A DNA stretch of 20,550 nt, from contig CAZKUR010000069.1 in assembly GCA_964556005.1 (NCBI GenBank), positions 1-20,550 on the forward strand. The letters are read 5' to 3'. Under the pieces are notes generated by a model that had not been told where the DNA came from, ran no database searches, and saw only the letters and a program-made list of their open reading frames with translations. The position numbers and the translations under genes were made by a program. Below, one piece after another: positions 1 to 8,005 of this stretch (positions within the stretch are counted from its first letter, which is position 1; each line of letters starts with the position of its first letter). The stretch comes from CAZKUR01 sp964556005 (GTDB lineage Bacteria; Bacteroidota; Ignavibacteria; Ignavibacteriales; Ignavibacteriaceae).

Positions 1-763
1 TAATCCAGGGGAAAATTACATTTTTATTTTTTGATATTCTATTCTTTATCTTAATCCAATTCATTCTGCTTTGATTCATTATTGTAAAATTAAATATTTT
101 TAAATCGTCCCAATCATGATGATGATAGAACAAACTCATTTCCGGGAATCCCGAATCGTTATAATATTTTATCGTTCTTAATTTTGCTGCTTCTTTTTCA
201 CACTTATGATAAAAATTACTGTCAACGATATGAACTTCGCCTTTTTCTTTTAGGAAAAAAAATACTCTTTTAATTAAGTCTGAAAAATTCCGGAAGTATT
301 GAATTGAGCTTGCAAAAATTACTGCATCAAATAACTGCGGATGGAAAATATTTTCAAAAATATTTCCGTAAACAAAATTTACATTCTTGTTTTCATTGAA
401 AATATTAGCGGCTTGTATCAATTCTGTTTTGTTGAGATCAATCCCGGCTGCATAATTATTTGTTTTTGAAGATATTCCGTTTGAAAGCCAACCGTTGCCG
501 CATCCGATTTCCAGAATATCGATTCCTTCTTTCGCCCGGAAATATTTTACAAGTTTTTCGAAAGTTTCAGCCCTTACTTTCCATTCTTTATCCAATTCGT
601 TATTTAGCTTGATGTAGGGTAATTTTTTAATCTGTTCACCGGAATACAATCTTCCTTCTTTTTTACGCAATGCAATATACGTTTCATCATCAAATTCCCG
701 GTCACTTATTGATGATAAATAATAAACACCGTCAACTAATTTATTCTTATCAAGTTGGATCAT
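1..763 (-). CDS. Class I SAM-dependent methyltransferase, 3' end outside the window
   Basis: This reading frame is open from an ATG at 763 to the left edge, giving 254 codons with no stop in view. SAM motif I is DILEIGCGNGW at residues 82-92, an acidic residue follows in the next strand (AGIDLNK), and a post-motif strand reads FDAVIFASSIQYF. This is a normal Rossmann-fold methyltransferase that would transfer a methyl group from SAM to an unknown small molecule in the cytoplasm. The N-terminal 80 residues are a family-specific leader rich in charged residues. It is divergent from the methyltransferase at 1002, so the 764-1001 gap should carry both promoters. No clear ribosome binding site precedes the ATG, as for several genes here. 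Its substrate cannot be told, but the neighbours suggest a sugar or lipid intermediate. The fold is clear; the role is inferred. Confidence 0.85.
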   Translation of the reverse strand, partial: MIQLDKNKLVDGVYYLSSISDREFDDETYIALRKKEGRLYSGEQIKKLPYIKLNNELDKEWKVRAETFEKLVKYFRAKEGIDILEIGCGNGWLSNGISSKTNNYAAGIDLNKTELIQAANIFNENKNVNFVYGNIFENIFHPQLFDAVIFASSIQYFRNFSDLIKRVFFFLKEKGEVHIVDSNFYHKCEKEAAKLRTIKYYNDSGFPEMSLFYHHHDWDDLKIFNFTIMNQSRMNWIKIKNRISKNKNVIFPWI

Positions 764-1001
764 GTTTAGAATTATCTCGAATAAATCATATATTTATTAT
801 TGATCATTAGACACAATTTAAAAATTAAAAAATAAAAAGATTAAAAGATTGTGTACGGGATGCCGTTCCTTTCAAGTGGTAAACCGGATACTCGATTTTT
901 GTTACTCGTCGGTCATTTGTAAATAATCATTCGTAAGTAGTAATTTCTTTCTAAAAATCTCAAATTATTTTATAAAAGCAACACTAAATTAAAAATAATT
1001 T
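764..1001. other. Divergent intergenic region with an AT-rich inverted repeat
   Basis: This gap lies between two divergent methyltransferase genes and must contain their promoters, although I could not pick a convincing -10/-35 pair. It contains a perfect 7-bp inverted repeat, ACACAAT (811-817) and ATTGTGT (848-854), around a 30-base loop that is almost entirely A and T. The right end of that loop, ATTAAAAGATTG, resembles the stretch after dsbD near 15293-15304. In DNA this AT-rich the match may be chance. No open reading frame is supported. Confidence 0.4.
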
Positions 1002-1814
1002 ATGTACGATAAAGTTAAAGAAGCATTTTCAAAACAATCCGGAATATTCGATGAATACGAAGAACAAAACGAAATCCTAAAATGGATGCGGAATTTTACA
1101 AGAAAACATGTTTTAAAATATTTGCAGGAAGGTGATGAGATACTTGAATTGAATGCCGGGACAGGTTTGGATGCTGTCTTTTTCGCTGAAAAAGGACATA
1201 AAATTTATTGTATTGATATTTCGGAAGGGATGCTGGAAAAGCTTTCGGCAAAAGTAGAAGATAAAAATTTAAGCAGCTTAATTTCATTCCAGCTGTTATC
1301 ATTTGAAGAATTAAATAGATTAAACAAAAAATCATTTGATTATATATTTTCAAATTTCGGCGGATTAAATTGTGCAGAAAATCTGGATACTGTTTTCAAA
1401 CATTTCCCTCATATTCTGAAGCCGGGCGGCAGAGTTACTCTAATAATAATGCCTGTAGTTTCTCCGTGGGAAATAATTCTTGCTGCTAAAGGAAATTTTA
1501 AAAGTGCATTCAGAAGGTTTCATAAAAATGGAATCCAGGCAAATGTGGAAGGAGTTAAATTTCAAACTTACTATTATAACGTACAAAATGTTATCGAAGC
1601 GCTTGGTACACAATTTAAAGTACTTGAAATTCAGGGACTCGGATCCGTAAGCCCGCCGCCGTTTATGATCAATTTTCCGCGAAGGTATCCAAAGCTCTAT
1701 AAAAATCTAACAGTGTTGGATGAAAAGATTTCGAATCTATTTCCATTTAACCGTTGGGCGGATCATTTTATACTCACTGCAGAATTTATTCCCGGTAAAA
1801 AGTCATCCGAATAA
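1002..1814 (+). CDS. Class I SAM-dependent methyltransferase
   Basis: A 270-residue cytoplasmic methyltransferase. Motif I is ELNAGTGLD at residues 49-57; the first glycine of the usual GxGxG is replaced by Asn, a variant I associate with methyltransferases of polysaccharide clusters. The next strand ends in YCIDIS (acidic residue for the SAM ribose), and LKPGGRV marks the strand before the substrate-binding half. The C-terminal half, ending in a DEKISNLFPFNRWADHFIL-type segment, resembles that of cluster methyltransferases that act on sugars or lipid-linked intermediates. It is the first gene of a three-gene operon: its stop is two bases before the start of the glycosyltransferase, and the flippase follows. 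No Shine-Dalgarno sequence is visible before the ATG. Methyl transfer is well supported. The acceptor, possibly the glycan that the next two genes extend and export, is inferred. Confidence 0.88.
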   Translation: MYDKVKEAFSKQSGIFDEYEEQNEILKWMRNFTRKHVLKYLQEGDEILELNAGTGLDAVFFAEKGHKIYCIDISEGMLEKLSAKVEDKNLSSLISFQLLSFEELNRLNKKSFDYIFSNFGGLNCAENLDTVFKHFPHILKPGGRVTLIIMPVVSPWEIILAAKGNFKSAFRRFHKNGIQANVEGVKFQTYYYNVQNVIEALGTQFKVLEIQGLGSVSPPPFMINFPRRYPKLYKNLTVLDEKISNLFPFNRWADHFILTAEFIPGKKSSE

Positions 1815-1816
1815 AT

Positions 1817-2866
1817 ATGCATATATTAGTTATTACTCCTGGCTTTCCAAAAGACGAAAATGATACCGGTTGTATTCCGCCAATGCAGTTATTTCTGGAT
1901 CAAATAAAAAATACATACCAGGATTTAAAATTATCTGTGATCTCCATTCATTACCCTTATGACAAATCATCTTACGATTGGAAGGGAATAAAAGTATTTT
2001 CCTGCGGAGGAAGCAATAAAAAACAGCCGTTAAGATTATTGTATTGGATGAAAGTAATTCGACATTCACTGAAAATAAATCGTGAATTAAAAGTTGATAT
2101 TATCCATAGTTACTGGTTAGGTGAAGCTGCACTTTTAGGTCAGATAGTTAGAGTTTTATTTAAAATAAAACACGTGAACACAATGATGGGACAGGATGTA
2201 ATCAAAACAAATAAGTATCTCAAGTTTCTCTCATTGAAAAAAATTCATAAGATTGCCGTTTCAAAATTTCAGGCAGATCATTTTAAAAAGTCAGCCGGAT
2301 TGGAAGTAAATGAAATAATACCGTGGGGAATAAATAATTTAATTTCGGAAAATCAAAAGCGTACTTTTGATATAATCGGAGTCGGCTCATTACTGCCTGT
2401 TAAAAATTTTATATTGTTTGTTCAGGTTATTAAAAAAGTAAAAGAAGATTTACCTAATTTGAAATGCCTTATTATCGGAGATGGAATCGAAAGGCAAAAT
2501 ATTGAATATCAAATTAAAGAATTAGGTATGAAAGAAAACATCTGTTTAAAAGGGCAATTGAGTCGGGAAGAAGTATTATATTATATGAAACAAAGCAAAA
2601 TGCTTCTACATACATCTAACTTTGAATCATTTGGTTTTGTCATTGTTGAAGCACTCGCTTTAGGATGTTATGTGGTTTGTAAAGGAGTCGGGTGCGCCGT
2701 TGAAAGTAATAAATTGTTTCTTGCACAGAATGCGGAAGAATTTTCTAAAAATATTAAAAATATTTTACAGAATGAAAATGACTATACTCCTGAAATTCCG
2801 TTTCCCATAAATAATACGGTCGAAGCGTATTATAAATTGTACAAAAAATTATTAATCAATTCATAA
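1817..2866 (+). CDS. GT4-family glycosyltransferase (GT-B fold)
   Basis: A 349-residue retaining glycosyltransferase that would move a sugar from a nucleotide-sugar to an acceptor at the inner face of the membrane. The N-terminal Rossmann domain begins MHILVITPGFP and includes the DIIHSYW strand near residue 94. The C-terminal donor-binding domain shows IPWGIN (168-173), GVGSLLPVKN (188-197), GDG (221-223) and the EX7E motif, E270 to E278 within ESFGFVIVE, which contacts the donor. Length is slightly short for GT4 but complete. The ATG is two bases after the preceding methyltransferase stop, so translation is probably coupled. The flippase starts eight bases after its stop, which fits a role in building a lipid-linked glycan. 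Donor and acceptor sugars cannot be read from the sequence. Confidence 0.92.
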   Translation: MHILVITPGFPKDENDTGCIPPMQLFLDQIKNTYQDLKLSVISIHYPYDKSSYDWKGIKVFSCGGSNKKQPLRLLYWMKVIRHSLKINRELKVDIIHSYWLGEAALLGQIVRVLFKIKHVNTMMGQDVIKTNKYLKFLSLKKIHKIAVSKFQADHFKKSAGLEVNEIIPWGINNLISENQKRTFDIIGVGSLLPVKNFILFVQVIKKVKEDLPNLKCLIIGDGIERQNIEYQIKELGMKENICLKGQLSREEVLYYMKQSKMLLHTSNFESFGFVIVEALALGCYVVCKGVGCAVESNKLFLAQNAEEFSKNIKNILQNENDYTPEIPFPINNTVEAYYKLYKKLLINS

Positions 2867-2874
2867 TACGATTA

Positions 2875-4263
2875 ATGAATTTGTTTGAAGATAAAATATC
2901 CAAAAATAAAAAGAGCGTTTTGATTAATTCTTTCAGGGAGATAGTAAATGACAAAGCAATAATATTCGGAATGTCGAATAAGATATGGATATTTTTATCT
3001 GCTGCTTTAACTGCTCCTCTTATATTAATATTTTTTTCACCGGCACTCCAGGGATATTATTATACTTTCAATAGTTTGTTAGGAATACAAACATTATTTG
3101 TAATGGGATTGGGACAGCTTATACAGCAATTTGTCAGCCACGAATGGGCGAAAATAAATTATACCGAAAGAAAAAGATTTAGCGGTGACAAAAGTGCGAT
3201 ACAGAGATTGGCTGCCATAAAGCAATTTACAGTCAAATGGTTTTCTTGGATGAGTGCGACTTTGCTTCTTGGATTAAGTATCGGCGGATATTTATTTCTG
3301 AAACATTCTTCTTCAAATAATGTTGTGGCTGAATCTGTTTGGTTAGCCCCCTGGGTTCTCATTTGCATTCTTAAATCGATTCAAATTTTTATTTCACCCG
3401 GCTTTACATTTCTTGACGGAATTAATGAAGTTGAAGCCGTAAACAAATTTCGTTTTTCTCAATCTATCTACGAGCGGATTGCATCTTGGATTGTCATGAT
3501 AATCGGCGGCAAGCTCTGGCTTTTTACAGCAGGAACAGGAATTAACTTAATCGGGCAGTTTAATTTTTTAGGGAGAAAATTTTATAAAGTACTAAGAGAG
3601 ATTTTCAGTTTAAAAGCTCCGCCAAATAAAATTTGGAAAGAAGAAATATTCCCCTTGCAATGGAAGTATGCAATCAGTTCAATCTCGGGTTACTTAAATT
3701 TTATGTTTATTATTCCATTAATTTTCTGGTTTCTCGGTCCGGTTGAAGCAGGTAAGCTTGGAATAACATGGGCCGTTATAACAATGTTTTGGGGGTTGTC
3801 AGTTACTTTAATCAGCACAAAAATGCCGGCATTTGCGATGAATGCAGCTAAAATGGAATTTAAAACGCTTAATAGTTCATTTTTAAAATCTACAATGAAT
3901 TCGACTATTTTTCTTTCCCTGATGATAATTATATTCATTGCCGGACTACTTTTTTTAGAACTAATATTCCCATCAATTGCAAAAAGATTTTTAAGTTTCC
4001 TCCCCGCTTTACTCATTTCTCTTGCGATAATTCCACATCATTTAAGATTTGCGATGGCAAGCTACATGCGGGCATTAAAGCGTGAACCATTTTGGAAAAT
4101 TTCCATTCTCGATATAATTCTTGTGCTTGTTTTTCTTCCGCTGCTTTGTAAACTTTTCGGGATTATAGGTGTAAGTATCGGATTTCTCCTGATAGTTTTA
4201 ATAAATGCTTTACTTACTTATTTTGTTTTTGTTAAACTAAATAAATCGTTAACCGGATTTTAA
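2875..4263 (+). CDS. Polysaccharide/oligosaccharide flippase-like membrane protein (Wzx/MATE-like)
   Basis: A 462-residue integral membrane protein with about a dozen hydrophobic segments (for example IWIFLSAALTAPLILIF near 40-60 and a pair of segments at the C-terminus). Length and spacing match the MOP/Wzx superfamily, which moves undecaprenyl-linked glycans across the inner membrane. A short charged N-terminus precedes the first helix, and a positively charged loop (NYTERKRFSGDK) lies near residue 100. It is the last gene of the operon with the methyltransferase and GT4 enzyme, and that context supports the flippase call more strongly than any one motif. The start at 2875 has no obvious ribosome binding site; the in-frame ATG at 2971 is the only other near choice and would remove the charged leader. 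Downstream is a palindromic repeat and a convergent gene. Confidence 0.82.
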   Translation: MNLFEDKISKNKKSVLINSFREIVNDKAIIFGMSNKIWIFLSAALTAPLILIFFSPALQGYYYTFNSLLGIQTLFVMGLGQLIQQFVSHEWAKINYTERKRFSGDKSAIQRLAAIKQFTVKWFSWMSATLLLGLSIGGYLFLKHSSSNNVVAESVWLAPWVLICILKSIQIFISPGFTFLDGINEVEAVNKFRFSQSIYERIASWIVMIIGGKLWLFTAGTGINLIGQFNFLGRKFYKVLREIFSLKAPPNKIWKEEIFPLQWKYAISSISGYLNFMFIIPLIFWFLGPVEAGKLGITWAVITMFWGLSVTLISTKMPAFAMNAAKMEFKTLNSSFLKSTMNSTIFLSLMIIIFIAGLLFLELIFPSIAKRFLSFLPALLISLAIIPHHLRFAMASYMRALKREPFWKISILDIILVLVFLPLLCKLFGIIGVSIGFLLIVLINALLTYFVFVKLNKSLTGF

Positions 4264-4345
4264 GAAAGATGAAAATTTATTCATTAAGAATAAAATCAAA
4301 ATTGATTGTGAGGATTTTGTTTTAGGAAATGAAATGAAAGCAATA

Positions 4346-4424
4346 GAACGCGGATGACGCGGATTAAACGGATTTACGCAGATAAAATCCGTGAAAATCA
4401 GCATAATCCGCCAAATCCGCGCTC
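4346..4424. repeat. Imperfect palindromic GCGGATT-type intergenic repeat
   Basis: About 79 bases between two convergent genes form an imperfect inverted repeat. The left arm starts GAACGCGGAT and repeats a CGGATT core every 9 to 10 bases (CGGATGACG, CGGATTAAA, CGGATTTAC). The reverse complement of the right arm starts GAGCGCGGAT and carries the same spaced cores. Its GC content is much higher than the surrounding DNA. Similar GCGGATT-rich sequences are widely scattered in intergenic regions of Bacteroidota-like genomes. It could fold as a long hairpin and shield the two converging transcripts, but no T-tract marks it as a standard terminator. Confidence 0.7.
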
Positions 4425-4479
4425 CATTAATTTCACAGAAAAAATATTTTATATTATTGTTTAGCTAAAAGCAAACTGG

Positions 4480-5652
4480 TTAAGATGCCATTATTTCAAA
4501 CGGAAATTGTGCAGAAGGGTAATAAGATTTTATTGATAAGCAAAGATTATCAAGCCTTCCTTTAACAAATTTAATTTGATTATTAAGATTTATTTTTGTG
4601 AAATTATCAGTTTCAACATTTAAAGGCTTAATCTTATCTAATAAAATCGAATCAAATAAAACAATTTTTCCATCTTTAATAATCAGTAAAATGTATTCAG
4701 GATTTAAATTAAAAAATGAATCAAAATCATTTTCCTTATTCTGATTTTTTACTATGACTATATTAGCTTTAAAACCCTTTTTGATAAATCCACTGAGTTT
4801 AAGATTCCATGTTTCAGCAGGGGATGAATTAATAGAATTATATAATTCATAATCATCTAATAATTTTAATTTTCTTGCAAATCTTAATTGATCCCAGATA
4901 TTCCAATCTGCACTGACGTTTGAATCGGATCCGAAAAGTATCGTGGTTTTGTTTTTAAGTTTATCTGCGGCACATGTAGAGCCGTACAAAAAATAATTTG
5001 AATCGGGACACCATACAATTGCTTTAAATGATTCTGCCTGTTTCTCGTCCATCATAATTGCATGAATACCAATAAGAGATTTTTTAGCATAATTCCATTT
5101 TATCAACTTATCAATTTCGTTATGTGATTTATCATTTGTTCCTTCTCCGATATGAACAAGAACTGGAAGCCGGTTGAAAATATTATTCAATTTAAGTTTC
5201 CATTTTTTTTCAAGTTCAACAGAATGAAGAAAGGTATAATATGAGTGAATATTAATAAGCTCGTTATTGTATTCGATATTTCTGCCGTGGTTAACAACCG
5301 TAGTAATCCCGCTGATTAAATTTTTATAAATACCATATTCGTATCTTAATTCAAATGGAATTTTTTGAACGGCATCGATAACATCTTTATTAGCTTGATG
5401 AATATCTTCGCCCCATTCGATGTAATCTTTATACTTTTTATTTCCAAGCTTTGGAAAAAGATTAAATTCCAGGTGATCGTGCGAATTTATTAATCCGGGA
5501 AATGCAATTACATTTTCAAACTCAATTAGTAAATCCTCTTTCGTAGTTGGTATTGCATCATCCTTCGTTCCCAAGTTTTGAATAAAGTTATCCTTTATTT
5601 CAATCCAATTTATCTCAGGACTATTTATTACTCTAAGATTTTTAAGAATCAT
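4480..5652 (-). CDS. Amidohydrolase-superfamily metal-dependent hydrolase/deaminase
   Basis: A 390-residue TIM-barrel hydrolase of the amidohydrolase superfamily (guanine/cytosine deaminase and AtzA/TrzA-like branch). The metal ligands can be followed in order: H58-D-H60 in the INSHDHLEFN strand, H168 with E170 in VHIGEG, H197 in IGIHAIMMDE, and D243 in LFGSDSN. A small beta-sandwich domain made from both termini (MILKNLRVINS at the start, FIKKGFKANIVIVKN near 290-305) flanks the barrel. The HxH...H-x-E...H...D pattern fits a single-metal deaminase or hydrolase acting on a C-N bond in a small molecule. The start is one base after the upstream methyltransferase stop, with AGGAAAT before the ATG, so the two are probably co-translated. 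The substrate is unknown. A nucleobase scavenging role and a tailoring role in the nearby glycan/radical SAM cluster are both possible. Confidence 0.85.
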   Translation of the reverse strand: MILKNLRVINSPEINWIEIKDNFIQNLGTKDDAIPTTKEDLLIEFENVIAFPGLINSHDHLEFNLFPKLGNKKYKDYIEWGEDIHQANKDVIDAVQKIPFELRYEYGIYKNLISGITTVVNHGRNIEYNNELINIHSYYTFLHSVELEKKWKLKLNNIFNRLPVLVHIGEGTNDKSHNEIDKLIKWNYAKKSLIGIHAIMMDEKQAESFKAIVWCPDSNYFLYGSTCAADKLKNKTTILFGSDSNVSADWNIWDQLRFARKLKLLDDYELYNSINSSPAETWNLKLSGFIKKGFKANIVIVKNQNKENDFDSFFNLNPEYILLIIKDGKIVLFDSILLDKIKPLNVETDNFTKINLNNQIKFVKGRLDNLCLSIKSYYPSAQFPFEIMAS

Positions 5653-5653
5653 T

Positions 5654-6385
5654 TTATTTCCTGATTCTCATTCCGTAAATCAAAGGCATATTTCTGAAGC
5701 GATCATAAATATGAAGTGCATTATTCCTCTCGTAAAATTCTTTCAACTCTCGTGTTATAAATTCTTCGAAAATTTCTTCAACCTCTAAATTAAGTTCGGA
5801 ACAAATCCTGATTATATCTTCGATAGAATGAACAAAGTTTTTTATTTCGAGATTTTTATTTTCATGCATGAAGGTTCTTTTCCCTCCTTCACGAAGTAAT
5901 TCCGGATGAAGGTCGCTTATGATAATTACTCCGCCGGCACTCAAATAATTATTCCATGCTCCAAATAAATTTTTTATATTTTTAATATGAGCAACAACAA
6001 GTGTTGAAAGAATAAAATCAATTGTTCCGTAAGGGATAGAAGGAAAGTTTTTCTCTTTAATTAAATAAGTTTCCGCCTGCGGATATTTTGATTTTAACTG
6101 CAGCAGCATTTCACTTGAAATATCGCACCCAATAATTTTTGATGGATTCTTTGATAAAATGTCCGGCCAGTTTCTGCCGGTGCCGCAGCCGTAATCTAAC
6201 ACTGCTTTATCTTTTATATCAATATCGACGAATAATTTTTCGAGAATTTTTTTTTCAAGCTCAAAAATCAGGTTATCGCCTTCATTCTCATAATTTTGAG
6301 CCCATAAATTATAGGCTTTAGTAGGTTTTACCGGACGTTTTAACCGTTCACTTATTTGCCTGATTGAATTATTAAAGATTGCCAT
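5654..6385 (-). CDS. Class I SAM-dependent methyltransferase
   Basis: A 243-residue methyltransferase. The N-terminal segment (YNLWAQNYENEGD near 25-37) matches the Tyr-Asp/Trp leader seen in UbiE/BioC-like enzymes. Motif I is AVLDYGCGTGRNW at 61-73, the acidic residue comes in GCDISSEML, and FILSTLVVAHI follows as motif IV. The C-terminus carries a lid rich in charged helices (ELNLEVEEIFEEFITRELKEF). It heads a two-gene minus-strand operon with the amidohydrolase, separated by one base. It is divergent from the radical SAM gene at 6493. There is little room for a leader and no clear ribosome binding site before its ATG; an AT-rich stretch with ATTATA on the plus strand (6413-6418) could serve as a minus-strand TATAAT-type -10 site. 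Methyl transfer is well supported; the acceptor is unknown. Confidence 0.88.
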   Translation of the reverse strand: MAIFNNSIRQISERLKRPVKPTKAYNLWAQNYENEGDNLIFELEKKILEKLFVDIDIKDKAVLDYGCGTGRNWPDILSKNPSKIIGCDISSEMLLQLKSKYPQAETYLIKEKNFPSIPYGTIDFILSTLVVAHIKNIKNLFGAWNNYLSAGGVIIISDLHPELLREGGKRTFMHENKNLEIKNFVHSIEDIIRICSELNLEVEEIFEEFITRELKEFYERNNALHIYDRFRNMPLIYGMRIRK

Positions 6386-6431
6386 TAATTTTTATATTTT
6401 AATTTAAAAAATATTATAAAAGACCTGTTAA

Positions 6432-6459
6432 TTGTCCTGAATTGCTCTTAAATTATAAT
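6432..6459 (+). promoter_or_regulatory. Candidate sigma70-like promoter for the radical SAM gene at 6493
   Basis: TTGTCC at 6432-6437 and TATAAT at 6454-6459 are separated by 16 bases. Transcription would begin near 6466, which lies downstream of the in-frame ATG at 6442 and upstream of the ATG at 6493. This supports 6493 as the true start. The -10 is a perfect match but the -35 is partial, and AT-rich DNA gives chance matches. Confidence 0.45.
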
Positions 6460-6492
6460 ACTTCTTCGAGTAATTTTAAGCCAAAAAACGAT

Positions 6493-8004
6493 ATGAACAA
6501 AATAATTTTTTTCAATCCGCGCAGCGGAAGATTTAATCATAGGATTCCAAATTCCATACTGCAGGTTGCCGCATCGATTCATGGGAAATTTGAGTATGTT
6601 TTTATCGACGGTAACATAGAAAAAAACGCTTGGGAAAAAATACAATTTTATCTCGATAAAAATGAATTTAAATATTTTTGTTCTACCGTTATGCCCGGCC
6701 CGCAGATAAAGCAGGCAATTCCTTTTTCAAAAAAAATAAAAGAAAAATATCCCGAAGTTATAAATATCTGGGGAGGATATTTTGCATCAAACCAATACCG
6801 TACAAGCATTTTATCGGATTATGTTGATTATATTGTTTACGGCCCCGGTGATACGGCTTTTCCAAAATTGCTGAATGCTCTCGAAAATAAACTATCGTTA
6901 GAAAATATCGAGAATTTGATTTTCAAAAAAGGGAATGAAGTAATTAAAACAAAAAAAGCTCCTTTACTCGAACAGGATTCACTGCCTGAACTTCCGTACG
7001 ATTATTTAAATGAATTTTATCCCATAAAAAATTATTTAGGCAAAACTTATTTGGGAAACAAAACCCATGCATATCATTCAAGCATCGGCTGTCCTTTTAC
7101 ATGTTCATTTTGCGGTGTTGTTCCGATTTTCGAAGCAAGATGGAAAGGGAAGTCATCGGAAAGAATGTACAGGGAAATAAAATATATAAAGGATAAATAT
7201 GGTGCTGACGCTGTAGAGTTCCATGATAACAACTTTTTTGTTTCCGAAAAAAGAATAAAAGAATTCAGCCGGTTAATAAAAAATGAAAATATGCATTGGT
7301 GGGGAGAGAGCAGAATCGATACGATGAATAAATATGGCGACGAAACTTTATACTTAATGCGTGATGCCGGCTGTAAAATGATTTTCTTTGGTGCTGAAAG
7401 CGGCAATGATTCACTTCTTAAAAAAATAGATAAGGGCGGTACGCAATCCGGGAAACAAATAAAAGAATTTGCAGCGCGGATTAAAAAGTTCGATATAATT
7501 CCTGAGTACTCATTTATTTTAGGTTTGCCCGGTGATTCCGAAAAGCAGGTAGAAGAACAGATTGATTATGATATAAATTTCATAAAAGAAATAAAGGAGA
7601 TAAATCCTTCAACGGAAATAATTATTTACATTTACAGTCCGGTACCAACCGAAGGATCAGAATTATATTTTGAAGGGGAGAAGCTTGGATTTAAATTTCC
7701 GAAAAAGCTTGAAGATTGGCTTGATCCTGCATGGGAAAAATTCGATCTGCACAGAAATCCGTTAACGCCCTGGCTAACTCCAAAATTAGTACAAAAGATC
7801 CATGATTTTGAAACGGTGATAAACGGTTACTCTCCAACAATTTCCGATTACAAGCTTACGAGGATGCAAAGAAAAGTGATTAGAACTCTTTCATCTTTTC
7901 GTTATAAGAAAAATATATTTTCATTCCCTTATGAAATAAAAGCGCTTCAAAAATTTTGGCTGCGGTACAGAAAACCGGAAGTCGAAGGATTTTATATGCA
8001 ATAA
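6493..8004 (+). CDS. B12-binding-domain-type radical SAM protein
   Basis: A 503-residue protein with two parts. Residues 1 to about 150 form a B12-binding-like Rossmann domain (GGYFASN and DYIVYGPGDTAFPKLL are the family's usual strand ends), but no DxHxxG cobalamin-ligand motif is visible. Residues about 190 to 410 are the radical SAM barrel. The 4Fe-4S ligands are C200, C204 and C207 in CPFTCSFC. Further hallmarks are FHDNNF, KMIFFGAESGND and YSFILGLPGD. Such enzymes use a 5'-deoxyadenosyl radical, often for methylation or C-C/C-S bond changes on lipids and natural products. I place the start at the ATG at 6493, not 6442, because MNKIIFFNPRSGRF is the normal domain opening and a promoter-like -10 lies between the two. 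It is divergent from the methyltransferase gene, and its stop is one base from that of the converging radical SAM gene. Reaction unknown. Confidence 0.9.
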   Translation: MNKIIFFNPRSGRFNHRIPNSILQVAASIHGKFEYVFIDGNIEKNAWEKIQFYLDKNEFKYFCSTVMPGPQIKQAIPFSKKIKEKYPEVINIWGGYFASNQYRTSILSDYVDYIVYGPGDTAFPKLLNALENKLSLENIENLIFKKGNEVIKTKKAPLLEQDSLPELPYDYLNEFYPIKNYLGKTYLGNKTHAYHSSIGCPFTCSFCGVVPIFEARWKGKSSERMYREIKYIKDKYGADAVEFHDNNFFVSEKRIKEFSRLIKNENMHWWGESRIDTMNKYGDETLYLMRDAGCKMIFFGAESGNDSLLKKIDKGGTQSGKQIKEFAARIKKFDIIPEYSFILGLPGDSEKQVEEQIDYDINFIKEIKEINPSTEIIIYIYSPVPTEGSELYFEGEKLGFKFPKKLEDWLDPAWEKFDLHRNPLTPWLTPKLVQKIHDFETVINGYSPTISDYKLTRMQRKVIRTLSSFRYKKNIFSFPYEIKALQKFWLRYRKPEVEGFYMQ

Positions 8005-8005
8005 A

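Noticed and set aside
1..15. A 13-base match between the left edge (minus strand) and 16603-16615 (ATTTTCCCCTGGA)
   Set aside because: A few 13-base matches are expected by chance in 20 kb, and one copy is inside a coding region.
3690..4016. Minus-strand frame of 108 residues inside the flippase gene
   Set aside because: A shadow of the flippase reading frame, without start signals or domain features.
4269..4325. An 18-codon frame with AAGAAAG before its ATG
   Set aside because: Too short, with no similarity and no conserved context; likely chance in AT-rich DNA.
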